Shown: one piece after another, positions 43,626 through 52,269 of the stretch
Position numbering within the stretch: position 1 is the first letter of the stretch
Layout: the number at the start of each line of letters is the position of its first letter
Source of the DNA: JABCYV01 sp963696025
GTDB lineage: Bacteria; Acidobacteriota; Terriglobia; Terriglobales; Acidobacteriaceae
Assembly (NCBI GenBank): GCA_963696025.1
Contig: CAVOII010000005.1
Coordinates: forward strand, 313,888 to 377,887
DNA: 64,000 nt
Direction of reading: 5' to 3'
Notes under the pieces: model-generated
The model's input: only the letters and a program-made list of their open reading frames with translations
Told to the model about the DNA's origin: nothing
Database searches by the model: none
Program-made: the position numbers and the translations under genes

Positions 43626-44117
43626 ATGATAAGAAAAATCGAGATAGAGCGGTTCAGTCTGACGACTTCCAAGGCGTTCAATGAAGTAATAGCCGGTGTG
43701 AACGCCGCCATCGGTCATCCGGATATGGCTGAATTTGGGAGATCAACACACGAGGCACGTTCTCTTGCCGAACTGAAAAGCGCAGTTGAGAAAGGTTTGA
43801 GCAAAGCAGGACTGATGCTGTTTATGCAACTTGACCAAGGCGCAGTTCTACAGAAAGAAACGGGTCAAGACACACCTCGAATCATCCGCTTTCTTATCGG
43901 CAACCCTCTCATCATGAAGGAAATGGCGAAGCATGTTCCGGACGCGAGCTCTTACGCGCCGGTCACAGTCCTGGTGGATGAGCGCGCCGATGGCGTACAT
44001 CTGTCGTATGACAGGATGGCGAGTTTTCTGGCTGCGTACGGAAACCGTGATGCGCTCCAGGTTGCGGAGGATCTGGACAATAAAGTCGAAACGCTTTTAC
44101 GCGAAGCGGCAGCCTAA
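43626..44117 (+). CDS. DUF302 family protein
   Basis: A 163-residue protein. The middle and end (ALVLFMQ-type strand LMLFMQLDQG, then RFLIGNPLIMKEMAKHVPDA and APVTVLVDE) match DUF302, a small alpha/beta domain of unknown biochemical role, sometimes found near stress or metal genes. The C-terminal half (VHLSYDRMASFLAAYGN) completes the domain. It lies between the hydrolase operon and an enoyl-CoA hydratase, all on the plus strand. Confidence 0.8.
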   Translation: MIRKIEIERFSLTTSKAFNEVIAGVNAAIGHPDMAEFGRSTHEARSLAELKSAVEKGLSKAGLMLFMQLDQGAVLQKETGQDTPRIIRFLIGNPLIMKEMAKHVPDASSYAPVTVLVDERADGVHLSYDRMASFLAAYGNRDALQVAEDLDNKVETLLREAAA

Positions 44118-44148
44118 GTGTCCGAAGTCGAGGCAAGGAGTGTGAGTC

Positions 44149-44982
44149 ATGAGTGAAGCGGGAGCGCACGTGCGGGTCATCGAAGAAACGCCTGCTTACT
44201 GGAGGGTTGTCTTCGATTACCCGCCTTTCAACATCGTAGACGCCAGCATATTCGAAGCCCTACAGGACCTGCTCGCGCGAATGGACGCCAGCCCGAGCCT
44301 GCGTGTCGTCGTATTCGAAAGTGCGAACCCCGAGTTTTACCTTGCCCACTTTGACTTGACCGGCAAGATAGGGAACATCCTGACTGCTGTCGGGTCTTCC
44401 GGCCTTCCGATCCTGATGGATACGTTCGTGCGTCTCACCAAATCCCCGGTGGTCAGTATCGCGAAGATACGAGGCTGCGTCCGGGGCGTGAGCGGCGAGT
44501 TTGTCCTGGCCTGCGACATGCGTTTTGCGTCGCGCGAGAACACGCGACTGGGCCAACCCGAGGTCGGGGTGGGACTGCATCCCGGCGGCGGCGGTGCGGA
44601 ACGTCTTCCACATCTCGTTGGCCGCGGCCGCGCGCTCGAAATCGTTCTCGGCGCGAACGACTTCGACGGCGATACGGCGGAGCGGTACGGATACGTGAAT
44701 CGGGCCCTTCCAGACATCAAACTCGACGGCTTTGTCGACGCGCTCGCTCGCCGCATCGCCTCCTTCGACCGGCGCGCCATGGCCGCCGCGAAGCATCTCG
44801 TCAACCAGGTTTCTTTGCCATCCGCTGACCAACTCCTCGCCGCTATCACTTCTTTTGAGACCGCGCTCACGTGGCCTGAAGCACAACAGCGAATCGGAAC
44901 TTTGCTGGATCGTGGACTGCAACGGGACGTCGACTTCGAAAACCGGTGGCCTGAGGTGCTGGGCACGCTTCTCGAGACGTAG
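44149..44982 (+). CDS. Enoyl-CoA hydratase/isomerase family protein
   Basis: A 277-residue crotonase-fold protein with ribosome site AAGGAGTGTGAGTC. It has FDYPPFNIVDASIFEAL, VFESANPEFYLAHFDLT (oxyanion hole region), IRGCVRGVSGEFVLACDMRF and TRLGQPEVGVGLHPGGGGAERL. The catalytic Glu-rich GGS-type loop is changed to HPGGGGAERL, seen in many non-canonical members. The second part (EIVLGANDFDGDTAERYGYVNRAL) is typical. The substrate is not predictable. Confidence 0.85.
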   Translation: MSEAGAHVRVIEETPAYWRVVFDYPPFNIVDASIFEALQDLLARMDASPSLRVVVFESANPEFYLAHFDLTGKIGNILTAVGSSGLPILMDTFVRLTKSPVVSIAKIRGCVRGVSGEFVLACDMRFASRENTRLGQPEVGVGLHPGGGGAERLPHLVGRGRALEIVLGANDFDGDTAERYGYVNRALPDIKLDGFVDALARRIASFDRRAMAAAKHLVNQVSLPSADQLLAAITSFETALTWPEAQQRIGTLLDRGLQRDVDFENRWPEVLGTLLET

Positions 44983-45086
44983 TCACCGTGTGGCGATGCG
45001 CAGCCTCGCCGAGCTGGCAAATTAATTTTACCAATCGCCACAACATACAAACTCGGCTTCGCGGAAGGAGGCAGGCGATTTGATTT

Positions 45087-45698
45087 ATGCGCAGTGCAAC
45101 CGCAACAATTAAACGGTGCTCGTGGGTTAGAGTCGATGATTCGCTGGTGCTCCAATATCATGATCGCGAGTGGGGTGTTCCAGTCCACGATGACCGCAAG
45201 CACTTTGAGGTTCTCGTGCTCGAAGGTGCACAGGCCGGGTTGAGCTGGACGATTGTGTTGAAGAAGCGGGAAGGTTATCGGCGCGCTTTCGAAGGGTTTG
45301 ATCCCGAGAAAGTCGCGCGATTTTCTGCGCGACGAATCGGGAAGCTCGTGTTAAATTCTGAAATCATTCGCAACCGCACGAAGATCGAGGCCGCCGTGCG
45401 CAATGCACGCGCGTTTCTCAAAATCCAGGAAGAGGTGGGAAGCTTCGATTCCTATTGCTGGCGGTTCGTTGACGGACAGCCAAAGCTTAACCGGTGGACG
45501 ATCATGCGACAGATTCCTGCGACTTCTGTCGAATCCGATGCGTTCAGCAAGGACCTTAAAAGTCGCGGATTCAGTTTCGTTGGTTCGACGGTCGTGTATG
45601 CCCATATGCAGGCGGTCGGAATGGTAAACGATCACCTCGTCGATTGTTTCCGTTATCGGGAGATCCGGCGGGGTTCGAAGACTGGATCTTCCACCTAA
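45087..45698 (+). CDS. tag: DNA-3-methyladenine glycosylase I
   Basis: A 203-residue Tag enzyme that removes 3-methyladenine from alkylated DNA. RCSWVRVDDSLVLQYHDREW and GVPVHDDRKHFEVLVLEGAQ and AGLSWTIVLKKREGYRRAF are the Tag signature. NRTKIEAAVRNARAFL and FVGSTVVYAHMQAVGMVNDH and CFRY hold the zinc and active-site region. The length is close to the family's usual 185-190 with a short C-terminal extension. It converges with the NADH dehydrogenase gene across 112 bases. Confidence 0.95.
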   Translation: MRSATATIKRCSWVRVDDSLVLQYHDREWGVPVHDDRKHFEVLVLEGAQAGLSWTIVLKKREGYRRAFEGFDPEKVARFSARRIGKLVLNSEIIRNRTKIEAAVRNARAFLKIQEEVGSFDSYCWRFVDGQPKLNRWTIMRQIPATSVESDAFSKDLKSRGFSFVGSTVVYAHMQAVGMVNDHLVDCFRYREIRRGSKTGSST

Positions 45699-45810
45699 CG
45701 AAGAGTGTCGAGATGGCTTTGAAAGACTGCGCAGCCCGCTGTGTCCACGCGATAGGCGATGGTGTCACTCGTGCAATCACAAAATAGAAAGTCGTAAGAA
45801 GACTTAGCAA

Positions 45811-47139
45811 TCATGGCGAGAAACGTGTCATTTCCTTCCTTCCTGCGCTAGCCTTGGCCAGTTCTATGATCTGATTCGGTCTGAAAAGAGGAATGTGATT
45901 CACGATCAACCGAACGCCTGTCTGACGCGTTACAAAACTCCCGAGCCATTGCAGAAGAACGGCGAGGCGCAGACTGGTAGTTGTGAGAAACTCCAGGTGG
46001 ACCGCTGCCCAAGCAAGCCAGGCCAGTAACCCGCTCAGCCGGACCCGTCCGGTTTGAATGACCGCGAATCCCGCTCCGATAACGGCCATATTCCCTTTAT
46101 CGAAATACCGGAACGGCTTGGAGGATGCGTGGCCAAGCAAGCTTTGAGCGATGCGCCGGCCGGCGTATTGGCCTTGTTGAATCGCTACCTGGGCGACGCC
46201 TGGCAGCGGCTTTCCATCCTGTTGAAGGGAAGCCGTATCTCCAATTACTTATATGTCCGGATATCCGGGAACGGTGAGATCGTCCTGAATCCGAACGCGG
46301 CCTGCCCGGTCGGTCTCCACATTCAGCCATTTGCCCGCTGGAGAAGGAGCCACACCCGCAGTCCAGATAACGGCCTTGCTTGCGATGCGTTCTCCGCCCA
46401 CGACTACTCCATCCGCGTCAATTTGATTAACGCCGTGCCCTAGCCGTACTTCTACCCCAAGCTCCTTCAGCCGGTGTTGGGCTGCCTCAGAGAGTTCCGC
46501 AGCAAAAGTGCCCAAAACACGAGGCGCCATGTCAACCAGCACAACCCGGGCGATAGCGGGATCGATCCGGCGGAACTCGGTTTTCAACATCGAGCGAACG
46601 AGCATTGCCAGTGCGGCGGAGAGTTCAACCCCAGTTGGGCCGGCGCCAACCAAGACAAAAGTCAGAAGATCCTGGTGCCGGCTGGGATCTTGTTCTGCTT
46701 CCGCTTGCTCAAATGCTTGCAACACTTTATTGCGGATGCGAACCGCGTCCGCCAGCCCTTTCAAGCCGGGCGCGAACTCTGAGAATTCATCATGGCCAAA
46801 GTAACTGTGCGTGACCCCAGTAGCCATAACCAAGATGTCATAGCGAAGGGGAACATCCTTCTGGTCCTGATTGCTGACATAAACACACTTTGCATCTTTA
46901 TTGACTCCGCCGACTTTCCCAAGAATTACGGTCGTATTTCTTTGTTTCTGCAGAAGTCCACGGATCGGTGACGCTATTTGAGCAGGAGACAGCACGGTTG
47001 TCGCCACTTGATAGAGCAGAGGCTGAAAGAGGTTGTGATTCGCCCGATCAACGACAAAGACTTCCGCGTCCGAGTGCCTCAGCGCTTTTGCGGCCGCAAG
47101 CCCTGCAAACCCGGCGCCTACGATCACGATTCTTTTCAT
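45811..47139 (-). pseudogene. ndh: Type II NADH dehydrogenase interrupted by one stop codon
   Basis: An FAD-dependent NADH:quinone oxidoreductase. It begins RIVIVGAGFAGLAAAKAL (FAD site), with YDILVMATGVTHSYFGHDEF, FVLVGAGPTGVELSAALAML (NADH site) and AVIWTAGVAPSP. At 46249-46251 a TAA follows GYPDI. The same frame then continues VIGDTASLQQDGKPLPGVAQ, then LAWLAWAAVHLEFL (membrane-associated tail), to 45811. In relatives a Phe normally stands where the TAA is (DIFVIGDTA). So one base change inactivates an otherwise whole gene, or it is a sequencing error. No frame change is needed. Confidence 0.85.
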
Positions 47140-47190
47140 TTGTGCCTCGCTTAGTGGTTGACGCTCTACCCTTCTCGAACTGCCGTTGGA

Positions 47191-47943
47191 TTAGACAGCG
47201 CGATTCGTGAGGGGAGTTCGCGACTCGACCATGCTTCGGATATCTCGGTTCTCGAAGACGACGCCTTGGCGCTCCTGTGTTTGTCGCAGCACAACATCGA
47301 CCATTGCCCTGGCCAAGTCATCGGCGCGAATCACCTGGTTAGGGAGCAGCACCCGAAAAACGGGATAGATCGCGCGAATGAGTCGGTAGTTGAAATTCGG
47401 TTCCTTGCGCGGCTCCGCGGGGTAGATGTAGGCGGGCCGGAAAAGATAGACGCGCGGAAAACCGACCGCGAGTAGTACCTTCTCCGCCTGTCCTTTGTAA
47501 CGAGCGAAGGCAAGCCGGCTTCGTCCCGTCGGGTCCGCGCCATTCCCGCTCAAGAACGAGAACGCGGCGTCAGGACTGCTATCACGAAACACTCGCGCGA
47601 ACTCGATCGTATAGTCGGCGGTTATGACACGTAGTTGCTCGTCCGATACCGACCCTGTGTAGGTCCCCAGGCAATAGACCACCGCGTCCTGGTTCGAGAG
47701 TACGTTTGCGAGCGGGGAACAATTTGCGAAGTTCTGATGCAGAACCTGTTCCAGCTTCGGATGCGAGATGCCAACTGTCTTGCGTCCAATTGACGTAACG
47801 CTCTTCACCTCTGAGTTATCGAGGGCGTAGCGAAGGGCGTATCCGCCGACCATTCCAGTCGCGCCCACAATGACGAGACGGTTTTGGCCGACGATTGGAG
47901 CGGTCAGCGATGCCGCGGAAGATATCTGGTTATTCGTTGTCAT
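47191..47943 (-). CDS. NAD(P)-binding atypical SDR-type protein
   Basis: A 250-residue Rossmann protein. RLVIVGATGMVGGYALRYAL is the dinucleotide-binding loop. SFLSGNGADPTGRSRLAFARYKGQAEKVL holds the YxxxK-like pair and VYLFRPAYIYPAEPRKEPN follows. It resembles the NmrA/HTATIP2-like oxidoreductases, many of which have unknown substrates. Ribosome site GAGGTGTC. It is upstream of the interrupted ndh gene, 51 bases apart, on the same strand. Confidence 0.8.
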   Translation of the reverse strand: MTTNNQISSAASLTAPIVGQNRLVIVGATGMVGGYALRYALDNSEVKSVTSIGRKTVGISHPKLEQVLHQNFANCSPLANVLSNQDAVVYCLGTYTGSVSDEQLRVITADYTIEFARVFRDSSPDAAFSFLSGNGADPTGRSRLAFARYKGQAEKVLLAVGFPRVYLFRPAYIYPAEPRKEPNFNYRLIRAIYPVFRVLLPNQVIRADDLARAMVDVVLRQTQERQGVVFENRDIRSMVESRTPLTNRAV

Positions 47944-47973
47944 GACACCTCGTGGTTCTCGATCCGGTACAGG

Positions 47974-48621
47974 CTAGTCCGAAAACTCGCTTCTGAACCT
48001 GCCCACCAACAGGGCCACTGTAATCGCTATGTAGAGAACTCCGGTAACCCCTTCGAGTGCTGCCAATATGCGGGCCTCACCGCTAAGCGGCACGATATCG
48101 CCGTAGCCAATCGTAGAAAGCGTTACTAGGCTGAAATACAGCAGCTCGGTTTGACGGTCGCCTGGGTGACTTCCAATCTGGATTGAACCCCGCGAGAAAG
48201 CATCTATCGCTAAATAGAGGGTCGCCCACAGCAACCCGAGCAGTAGATAAATGTTGACCGCAGTGTAGAGCTGGGCCCGAGCGACCGAGCGAGAGTTCCT
48301 TAGATGGGAGAAAAGACCTGCGGCCGTGAGCCCGAAGAAAGCAGCGAGAAGTGCCCATCGAACTCCGGTCAGTGTTGAGCTTGGGAACGTATTGCCGGCC
48401 ACTACAAAAACCGCATTGCACAATGCCAACAGAACCGACGGCCACACCCACCTTTTGATCTGCGACAACCGGACAATGGATAAGACAATTGGTATGAAGG
48501 TGACGGCCGCGAGCACCAGCCGCCTCCAATTATCCTGGTTCAACACCGGAGTCAGCAGAATCGCCACCAACAAGGACAGGAGGAGCAACAAGTCCGGTCG
48601 CGATTGAACTTTCGCATTCAA
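47974..48621 (-). CDS. Six-TM potassium channel
   Basis: A 215-residue ion channel. About five hydrophobic helices are followed by the pore LVTLSTIGYGDIVPLSGEARIL with the TIGYGD selectivity filter and a last helix (VTGVLYIAITVALLVG). It lacks a charged S4 and has no cytosolic RCK domain, so it is likely a simple voltage-independent channel. The start is TTG at 48621. Neighbouring ndh and SDR genes suggest a membrane-energetics context. Confidence 0.85.
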   Translation of the reverse strand: MNAKVQSRPDLLLLLSLLVAILLTPVLNQDNWRRLVLAAVTFIPIVLSIVRLSQIKRWVWPSVLLALCNAVFVVAGNTFPSSTLTGVRWALLAAFFGLTAAGLFSHLRNSRSVARAQLYTAVNIYLLLGLLWATLYLAIDAFSRGSIQIGSHPGDRQTELLYFSLVTLSTIGYGDIVPLSGEARILAALEGVTGVLYIAITVALLVGRFRSEFSD

Positions 48622-48678
48622 TTAGAAACCCTCAACAACGCGCACTCGCATCAGCCTCGCCATTGCCGCTCGTACCTT

Positions 48679-49047
48679 TTATTTGTAGAGCCAGGGCTTA
48701 TAGGCAATCTCGATGTTGTATCCGTCCGGGTCGCCGATGTTTGCCGCGAAGTAGTCGGCTCGCCATTCGGGCCGAAGGCTCGGTTCCTTGTTCGAGGTAG
48801 CTCCCGCGTCTATCGCCGCCTTATAGCTCGCTCTGACAGCGTCCGCGCTCTTGGCGGTGAATGCGACGTAAAGGTCTTTGGCGACTTCGCCATTCTTCAG
48901 CCAGAAACCCGGATTGCTATTGATCGCGAAACCGTGCAGTTGATCGAACTTGTAGGGCATGTCGATGCCAAGCGGCTCAAGCATCTTCTTGTAAAATTCG
49001 CTCGACCGTTTCAGGTCAGAGACGGGGAGATAGATATGGTCAATCAT
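48679..49047 (-). CDS. VOC (glyoxalase/bleomycin resistance) family protein
   Basis: A 122-residue vicinal-oxygen-chelate protein with ribosome site AAAGAGGAAAGCC. MIDHIYLPVSDLKRSSEFYK is the first beta-alpha module, and FAANIGDPDGYNIEIAYKPW the second, ending at a metal-binding Glu. Members are metalloenzymes or resistance proteins. It belongs to the minus-strand run with the SnoaL and dehydrogenase genes. Confidence 0.85.
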   Translation of the reverse strand: MIDHIYLPVSDLKRSSEFYKKMLEPLGIDMPYKFDQLHGFAINSNPGFWLKNGEVAKDLYVAFTAKSADAVRASYKAAIDAGATSNKEPSLRPEWRADYFAANIGDPDGYNIEIAYKPWLYK

Positions 49048-49211
49048 GGCTTTCCTCTTTTCGTTTCACTGTGCCAGCCCCGATCAGGGCTCTGCTAAAT
49101 CCCGATCCGCAAGTTAGTTTGCCGAGGTCAGCATCCACGCCCTCGAATCCGATCTCCTTGGCTAGGGCGATCACGGTCGAGCGGCGCCCTCATCGTCCGC
49201 GCAAGTAATGT

Positions 49212-49676
49212 TCATGACAGTTCGCGCTGCTCCAGCCAGTCGACGTAAAGCAGGCGCTCCGCAAACAGCCACGTGCCATCCATCTTCACGAAAGTGTCGT
49301 AGTACCGTAGAGCGGCAATCATCAGGTGTCGGTTCTTGCCCTCAATGGTGAGGTGATGGGGCATGCAATAAGTTTCCCCTGTGCCTCGATTGCTGGTCAG
49401 CTTGAGGATCGTCGTCTGTCCAAGAAAGTGCATGGTGGCAGCGTACTTGTTCAGATCGGCAAACACGGGAGCGAGCGCCTCGCGCGAGTGAAGTTCCTGT
49501 GAAGGCTTCGGATCTTTGGCGTCCATGAACACCACAAAATGGGTGTCTGGGGTAAAGAGAGTCATTTGACCTTTCGCATCGCGACGATCAGCGCAGTGTG
49601 CATAGGCCTCAACCAGCTCGCGGATGGCGAGCCGATCCGCGGCTTCATTTGGGGAGATGCTGACCTGTTTGCTCAT
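49212..49676 (-). CDS. SnoaL-like (NTF2-fold) protein
   Basis: A 154-residue protein of the NTF2/SnoaL-like superfamily. ADRLAIRELVEAYAHCADRR and MTLFTPDTHFVVFM and YYDTFVKMDGTWLFAERLLY are the typical strands and pocket. Members are small isomerases, hydrolases or limonene-epoxide hydrolase-like. It sits between the VOC and aldehyde dehydrogenase genes and is probably in their operon, so a catabolic function is plausible. Confidence 0.8.
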   Translation of the reverse strand: MSKQVSISPNEAADRLAIRELVEAYAHCADRRDAKGQMTLFTPDTHFVVFMDAKDPKPSQELHSREALAPVFADLNKYAATMHFLGQTTILKLTSNRGTGETYCMPHHLTIEGKNRHLMIAALRYYDTFVKMDGTWLFAERLLYVDWLEQRELS

Positions 49677-49709
49677 GAATTCGTCCTCTTTTTCATTCAG
49701 CGAGAGCGA

Positions 49710-51152
49710 TTACTCAAGAATCGCTTTTGGCTCAAGAAACGCCTCAATTCCGTATTTGCCATATTCGCGGCCGACGCCGGAGTACTTAAATCCGCCCCAG
49801 GGTGCCTGGGGATCGTCGGTCATGGTATTGATCACGACGCGACCGGCTCGCAGCTGAGAGGCCACACGCCGTGCGCGATCGAGGTCTGTCCCCAGGACAG
49901 CAGAGTGGAGACCATATATGGAGTCGTTGGCAATGCGGATCGCTTCATCGTCGGACTCGTAAGCAAGCACGCTGAGCACGGGGCCGAAAATCTCCTCCTG
50001 GGCAATCGTCATGTCGTTTTTCACATTGACAAACACCGTGGGCTTCACGAAGAAGCCCGCTTCAAGACCCTTCGGATGGCCTTCTCCACCGACCAGCACC
50101 TCCGCACCTTGTTCAATGCCTTTGCGAATGTAGGATTCGATGCGCTCGTACTGTTTTTGCGACACCATCGGTCCAACCATAATGTTGGGATCCGCGGGAT
50201 CGCCGACCGTGTAGTTACGCATCTCATCCCGTATGGCGCGCTTCACCTCGTCGAGCCGATTCCTGGGCACGAGGAGCCGCGTTCCGGCTGCGCAAGCTTG
50301 ACCGCTGTTCAAAAAGGCCAAGATAAGAGCCGTCGGGATGGCCTTGTCGAGCGCGGCGTCGTCGAGCAGGATTGTGGGGGACTTTCCACCGAGTTCGAGC
50401 GTGACCCGCTTCATCGTCGCGGCGCCGTCGCGCATGATCCGTTCTCCGACAGCAACCGAACCCGTGAACGATATCTTCGCCACATCCGGATTGCGCACCA
50501 TCTCAGCGCCGACGACGGTGCCGAGACCTGTCACCACATTGAAGACACCGTTTGGTAGTCCGGCCTCGTTCACAGCCTCAACCATTGCGCGGGTCTGCAG
50601 CGAGCTCATTTCGCTCGGTTTGAGCACGACCGTACAACCAGCCGCGATAGCCGACGCAAGCTTCAGGCAAATGAACAGAGCGTTCGCGTTCCATGCTGTA
50701 ATTAGGCCAGCAACTCCGACTGGCTCCATCGTGACCGTCGTCTTGCCCCAGCTTTCTTTCAACGGGAGCTCTTGAAGTGCCTTCTCCGCCGCGGCGAAAG
50801 CGTTGACGCCTGACTCGACAATAAGGCGGGCAAACCGGGCGACTCCGCCGTATTCTTCAATCATCATCGCCGTCAATTCATCCACGCGGGCTGCGACCGC
50901 CTCATGGAGTTGGCGCAAGTAACGCAAGCGCTCTTCCTTTGTTGTCCGGCCAAAACTCGCGAACGCGCGCTTGGCCGCGGCGATAGCGCGCCGCGTATCT
51001 TCCTCATCTCCCAGCGTGACGCGGGCGATCACTTGCCCGTTGGTCGGCTTGATAATGTCCATGACTTGCCGGCCATGGGATTCAACGAACGCTCCATCAA
51101 TGTAGTGTGTCGTGAGTGTCTTAATCGTGGCTTTGTCCATGATTGCTGGCAT
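49710..51152 (-). CDS. Aldehyde dehydrogenase (NAD(P)+-dependent)
   Basis: A 480-residue aldehyde dehydrogenase with ribosome site ATAAGGAGAAATGCG. NALFICLKLASAIAAGCTVV, KPSEMSS, FTGSVAVGERIM, the general-base Glu in VTLELGGKSP and the nucleophile Cys in NSGQACAAGTR are all present. GPVLSVLAYESDDEAI and the C-terminal GVGREYGKYGIEAFLEPK complete the family length. It follows the alcohol dehydrogenase, so the pair could oxidise an alcohol to an acid via an aldehyde. Confidence 0.95.
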   Translation of the reverse strand: MPAIMDKATIKTLTTHYIDGAFVESHGRQVMDIIKPTNGQVIARVTLGDEEDTRRAIAAAKRAFASFGRTTKEERLRYLRQLHEAVAARVDELTAMMIEEYGGVARFARLIVESGVNAFAAAEKALQELPLKESWGKTTVTMEPVGVAGLITAWNANALFICLKLASAIAAGCTVVLKPSEMSSLQTRAMVEAVNEAGLPNGVFNVVTGLGTVVGAEMVRNPDVAKISFTGSVAVGERIMRDGAATMKRVTLELGGKSPTILLDDAALDKAIPTALILAFLNSGQACAAGTRLLVPRNRLDEVKRAIRDEMRNYTVGDPADPNIMVGPMVSQKQYERIESYIRKGIEQGAEVLVGGEGHPKGLEAGFFVKPTVFVNVKNDMTIAQEEIFGPVLSVLAYESDDEAIRIANDSIYGLHSAVLGTDLDRARRVASQLRAGRVVINTMTDDPQAPWGGFKYSGVGREYGKYGIEAFLEPKAILE

Positions 51153-51182
51153 CGCATTTCTCCTTATAGGGCGAATTTGTAG

Positions 51183-52268
51183 TTAGAACGAAGTAACGAC
51201 GACGCGCGTGAGCGAGCCGTCCTTTAGCGCCGCGTAACCTTCGTTCACGTCGCGCAGCGAGATTGTTTTCGATACAAGATCATCCAAGTTCATCCGGCCT
51301 TGCAGGTACAGCTCGGCGTACATCGGGATGTCGCGCTTGGCAGTGGTTGAGCCGAAGTTCACGCCTTGGACGCGCTTCTGCCCCCCGATCGCGTTAAAGA
51401 TGTTCACCCCGAACTCGACATCGGGTGTCGCCACCCCGACCAGGTAAAGTCCGCCGCCGACACCGAGCATTGCCAGTCCCTGTTCAGCAACTGATTTCTG
51501 CCCCACGAAGTCAAAGACGTGGTCCGCTCCTCCCGGAAGGAGATCGCGAATGGCCTTCACCGGGTCGGTTTTCGTGGAGTCTATGACCTCAGTCGCACCG
51601 AATCGCCTGGCCTCGTCGAGTCGCTTCGCCATGATGTCAATAACAATGATCTTCGTCGCGCCAGCGATGCGCGCGCCACTGACAGCGTTGAGCCCAACCC
51701 CTCCTGCGCCGAAGATGACGACCGTCTCCCCAGCGCTTACGTTCGCGGTGTTCAAGATAGAACCAGCGCCCGTTACACCGCCGCAGCCGAGGAGAGCAGC
51801 CTGGGGGAACGGAAGTTCCTTGGGTACGACGGCGAGTTGGTTTTCGTGGATTAGCGCGCGTTCGGCGAAGCCGCCCAGCCCAAAGCCCTCGAAAAGGGCG
51901 GCGCCGTTACGGCTCAGGCGTGGGGGATCGCCCGGTCGGCGTAGCGTTGCTTCCGGATGCTTGCACTGGAATGGGCGGCCAGACAGACATCGAGCGCAGG
52001 CTCCGCATGACTGGACGAGAGAGCCTACAACGTGATCTCCAACCCGGAGTTGGGTGACATCCGGACCCACTGCAGCCACGATCCCCGCAACTTCGTGGCC
52101 GAGCACCGCTGGCGTAGGAACGATATTGTGAGTAGCGAATAACAGGTCGGTGTGACACAGCCCAGATGCCTGCACATTGACCAGAGCCTCGCATCCTATC
52201 GGCTGGGCGATCTGAACGTCCTCGTAGTCGAATCCTCGACCCGGCGCGTTAACCACAAGTGCCTTCAT
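51183..52268 (-). CDS. Zinc-dependent alcohol dehydrogenase
   Basis: A 361-residue medium-chain dehydrogenase. I chose the ATG at 52268, with AAAGG six bases before it, since upstream codons belong to the receptor remnant. Catalytic zinc ligands are Cys and His in GLCHTD and GHEVAG. The structural zinc site is the four-Cys lobe CGACARCLSGRPFQC. NAD(P) binds at VIFGAGGVGLNAVSGARIAG. It resembles the AdhC/NDMA-like group. It stands directly upstream of the aldehyde dehydrogenase gene by 30 bases, so they are operonic. Confidence 0.9.
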   Translation of the reverse strand: MKALVVNAPGRGFDYEDVQIAQPIGCEALVNVQASGLCHTDLLFATHNIVPTPAVLGHEVAGIVAAVGPDVTQLRVGDHVVGSLVQSCGACARCLSGRPFQCKHPEATLRRPGDPPRLSRNGAALFEGFGLGGFAERALIHENQLAVVPKELPFPQAALLGCGGVTGAGSILNTANVSAGETVVIFGAGGVGLNAVSGARIAGATKIIVIDIMAKRLDEARRFGATEVIDSTKTDPVKAIRDLLPGGADHVFDFVGQKSVAEQGLAMLGVGGGLYLVGVATPDVEFGVNIFNAIGGQKRVQGVNFGSTTAKRDIPMYAELYLQGRMNLDDLVSKTISLRDVNEGYAALKDGSLTRVVVTSF

Positions 52269-52269
52269 T

